DNA of 5,930 bases, taken from positions 1-5,930 of the forward strand of contig JAABQT010000113.1 of the NCBI GenBank assembly GCA_011391295.1, read 5' to 3'. A program made the translations under genes and the position numbers. The notes beneath the pieces were generated by a model. It was not told the DNA's origin, did no database searches, and saw nothing but the letters and a program-made list of their open reading frames with translations. Position 1 is the first letter of the stretch. Every line of letters begins with the position of its first letter. The stretch is from Betaproteobacteria bacterium. Lineage in GTDB: Bacteria; Pseudomonadota; Gammaproteobacteria; Burkholderiales; SG8-39. Shown piece by piece: positions 5,157 through 5,930 of this stretch.

Positions 5157-5930
5157 ATGTCCGAAAAGCATCCGGTCATCGCCATCACCGGCTCCTCCGG
5201 CGCCGGCACCACCTCGGTGATGCGCACCTTCCAGGAGATCTTCCGCCGCGAAGGCGTCAAGGCCGCCTTCGTCGAGGGCGACGCCTTCCATCGCTACGAC
5301 CGCGCCGGGATGAAGCAGAGAATTGCCGAGGAACTCGCGCGCGGCAACCAGCACGTCAGCCACTTCGGGCCCGAGAACAACCTGTTCGAGGAACTGGAAG
5401 CGCTGTTTCGCGACTACGCCGCCACGGGCGGCGGCCGCACGCGCAAGTACCTGCACAACGCCGAGGAGGCCGCGCCCTACGCGCAGCCGCCCGGCACCTT
5501 CACGCCGTGGCAGGAGATCGAGCCGGATACGGATCTCTTGTTCTACGAAGGGCTGCACGGCGCGGTGGTCACCGACAAGGTGAACGTGGCGCGCCACGCG
5601 GACCTGCTGATCGGCGTGGTGCCGGTCATCAACCTGGAGTGGATCCAGAAGCTGCACCGCGACCGCGGGGCGCGCGGCTACACCACCGACGCGGTGACCG
5701 ACACCATCCTGCGGCGCATGCCCGACTACGTGCACTACATCATTCCGCAGTTCGCGCAGACGCACATCAACTTCCAGCGCGTGCCGGTGGTGGACACCTC
5801 GAACCCGTTCATCGCGCGCCACATTCCGGCTGCGGACGAGAGCTTCCTCGTGATCCGCTTCGCCAACCCGCGCGGCATCGATTTCCCGTACCTGCTGACC
5901 ATGCTGCACGACTCGTTCATGTCGCGCCCG
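5157..5930 (+). CDS. cbbP: Phosphoribulokinase, 3' end cut by window edge
   Basis: The frame is open for 258 codons from the ATG at 5157 to the right edge without a stop. Bacterial PRKs of this type have about 290 residues, so roughly 30 are missing. The enzyme phosphorylates ribulose-5-phosphate with ATP to make the RuBisCO substrate RuBP. Visible features are the P-loop GSSGAGTTS (12-20), the GDAFHR motif with D42 (catalytic-base candidate, same number as in Rhodobacter sphaeroides PRK), FYEGLHG with E131 (Walker B region), and LEWIQKLHRDRGARGYTTDAV with R168, D169 and R173. These are followed by the conserved FQRVPVVDTSNPF and NPRGIDFPYLL segments. Numbering and sequence follow the octameric, NADH-activated proteobacterial class rather than the redox-regulated plant/cyanobacterial class. 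It is the fifth gene of the operon, 10 bp after cbbF. Confidence 0.97.
   Translation, partial: MSEKHPVIAITGSSGAGTTSVMRTFQEIFRREGVKAAFVEGDAFHRYDRAGMKQRIAEELARGNQHVSHFGPENNLFEELEALFRDYAATGGGRTRKYLHNAEEAAPYAQPPGTFTPWQEIEPDTDLLFYEGLHGAVVTDKVNVARHADLLIGVVPVINLEWIQKLHRDRGARGYTTDAVTDTILRRMPDYVHYIIPQFAQTHINFQRVPVVDTSNPFIARHIPAADESFLVIRFANPRGIDFPYLLTMLHDSFMSRP

Noticed and set aside
3959..5260. A 433-codon minus-strand open frame opposite cbbF
   Set aside because: This is the same antisense artefact; it lies opposite a complete, motif-verified FBPase and has no recognisable domain.

Overview
The window is a chromosomal Calvin-Benson-Bassham (CBB) carbon-fixation locus from a GC-rich autotrophic proteobacterium. 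A green-type Form IA RuBisCO, a divergent cbbR, a proteobacterial (class I-like) phosphoribulokinase and the style of the neighbouring nudC suggest a betaproteobacterium or a related gammaproteobacterium. That placement is inference, and no species can be named from the sequence.

Layout. Bases 1-593 (minus strand) hold the N-terminal two thirds of a NudC-type NAD(H) diphosphatase, cut by the left edge. Bases 620-1534 (minus) hold cbbR, the LysR-type regulator. Bases 1535-1644 are a 110-bp divergent control region containing a well-formed cbbR promoter, a canonical CbbR half-site (TNA-N7-TNA), an imperfect palindrome and a helically phased direct repeat. From 1645 to the right edge a tightly packed plus-strand operon reads cbbL, cbbS, cbbY, cbbF, cbbP. 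The first four genes overlap by 4, 8 and 14 bp. cbbP follows after 10 bp and runs off the right edge about 30 codons before its expected end.

How it works together. PRK (CbbP) makes ribulose-1,5-bisphosphate and RuBisCO (CbbL8S8) carboxylates it. CbbY removes xylulose-1,5-bisphosphate, an inhibitory misfire product of RuBisCO. FBPase (CbbF) returns triose/hexose phosphate to the regeneration branch. CbbR presumably senses a metabolite and activates the operon while repressing itself, because its apparent site overlaps its own -35 element. All catalytic residues checked in CbbL, CbbY, CbbF and the visible part of CbbP are present, so the locus looks functional.

No wholly new system is visible. 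The points worth a second look are: the gene order, with Form IA RuBisCO directly followed by cbbY-cbbF-cbbP instead of cbbQ/cbbO or carboxysome genes; the ATGA overlap of cbbL and cbbS; the short small-subunit N-terminus; the layout of the control region; and a possible leaderless promoter for nudC.
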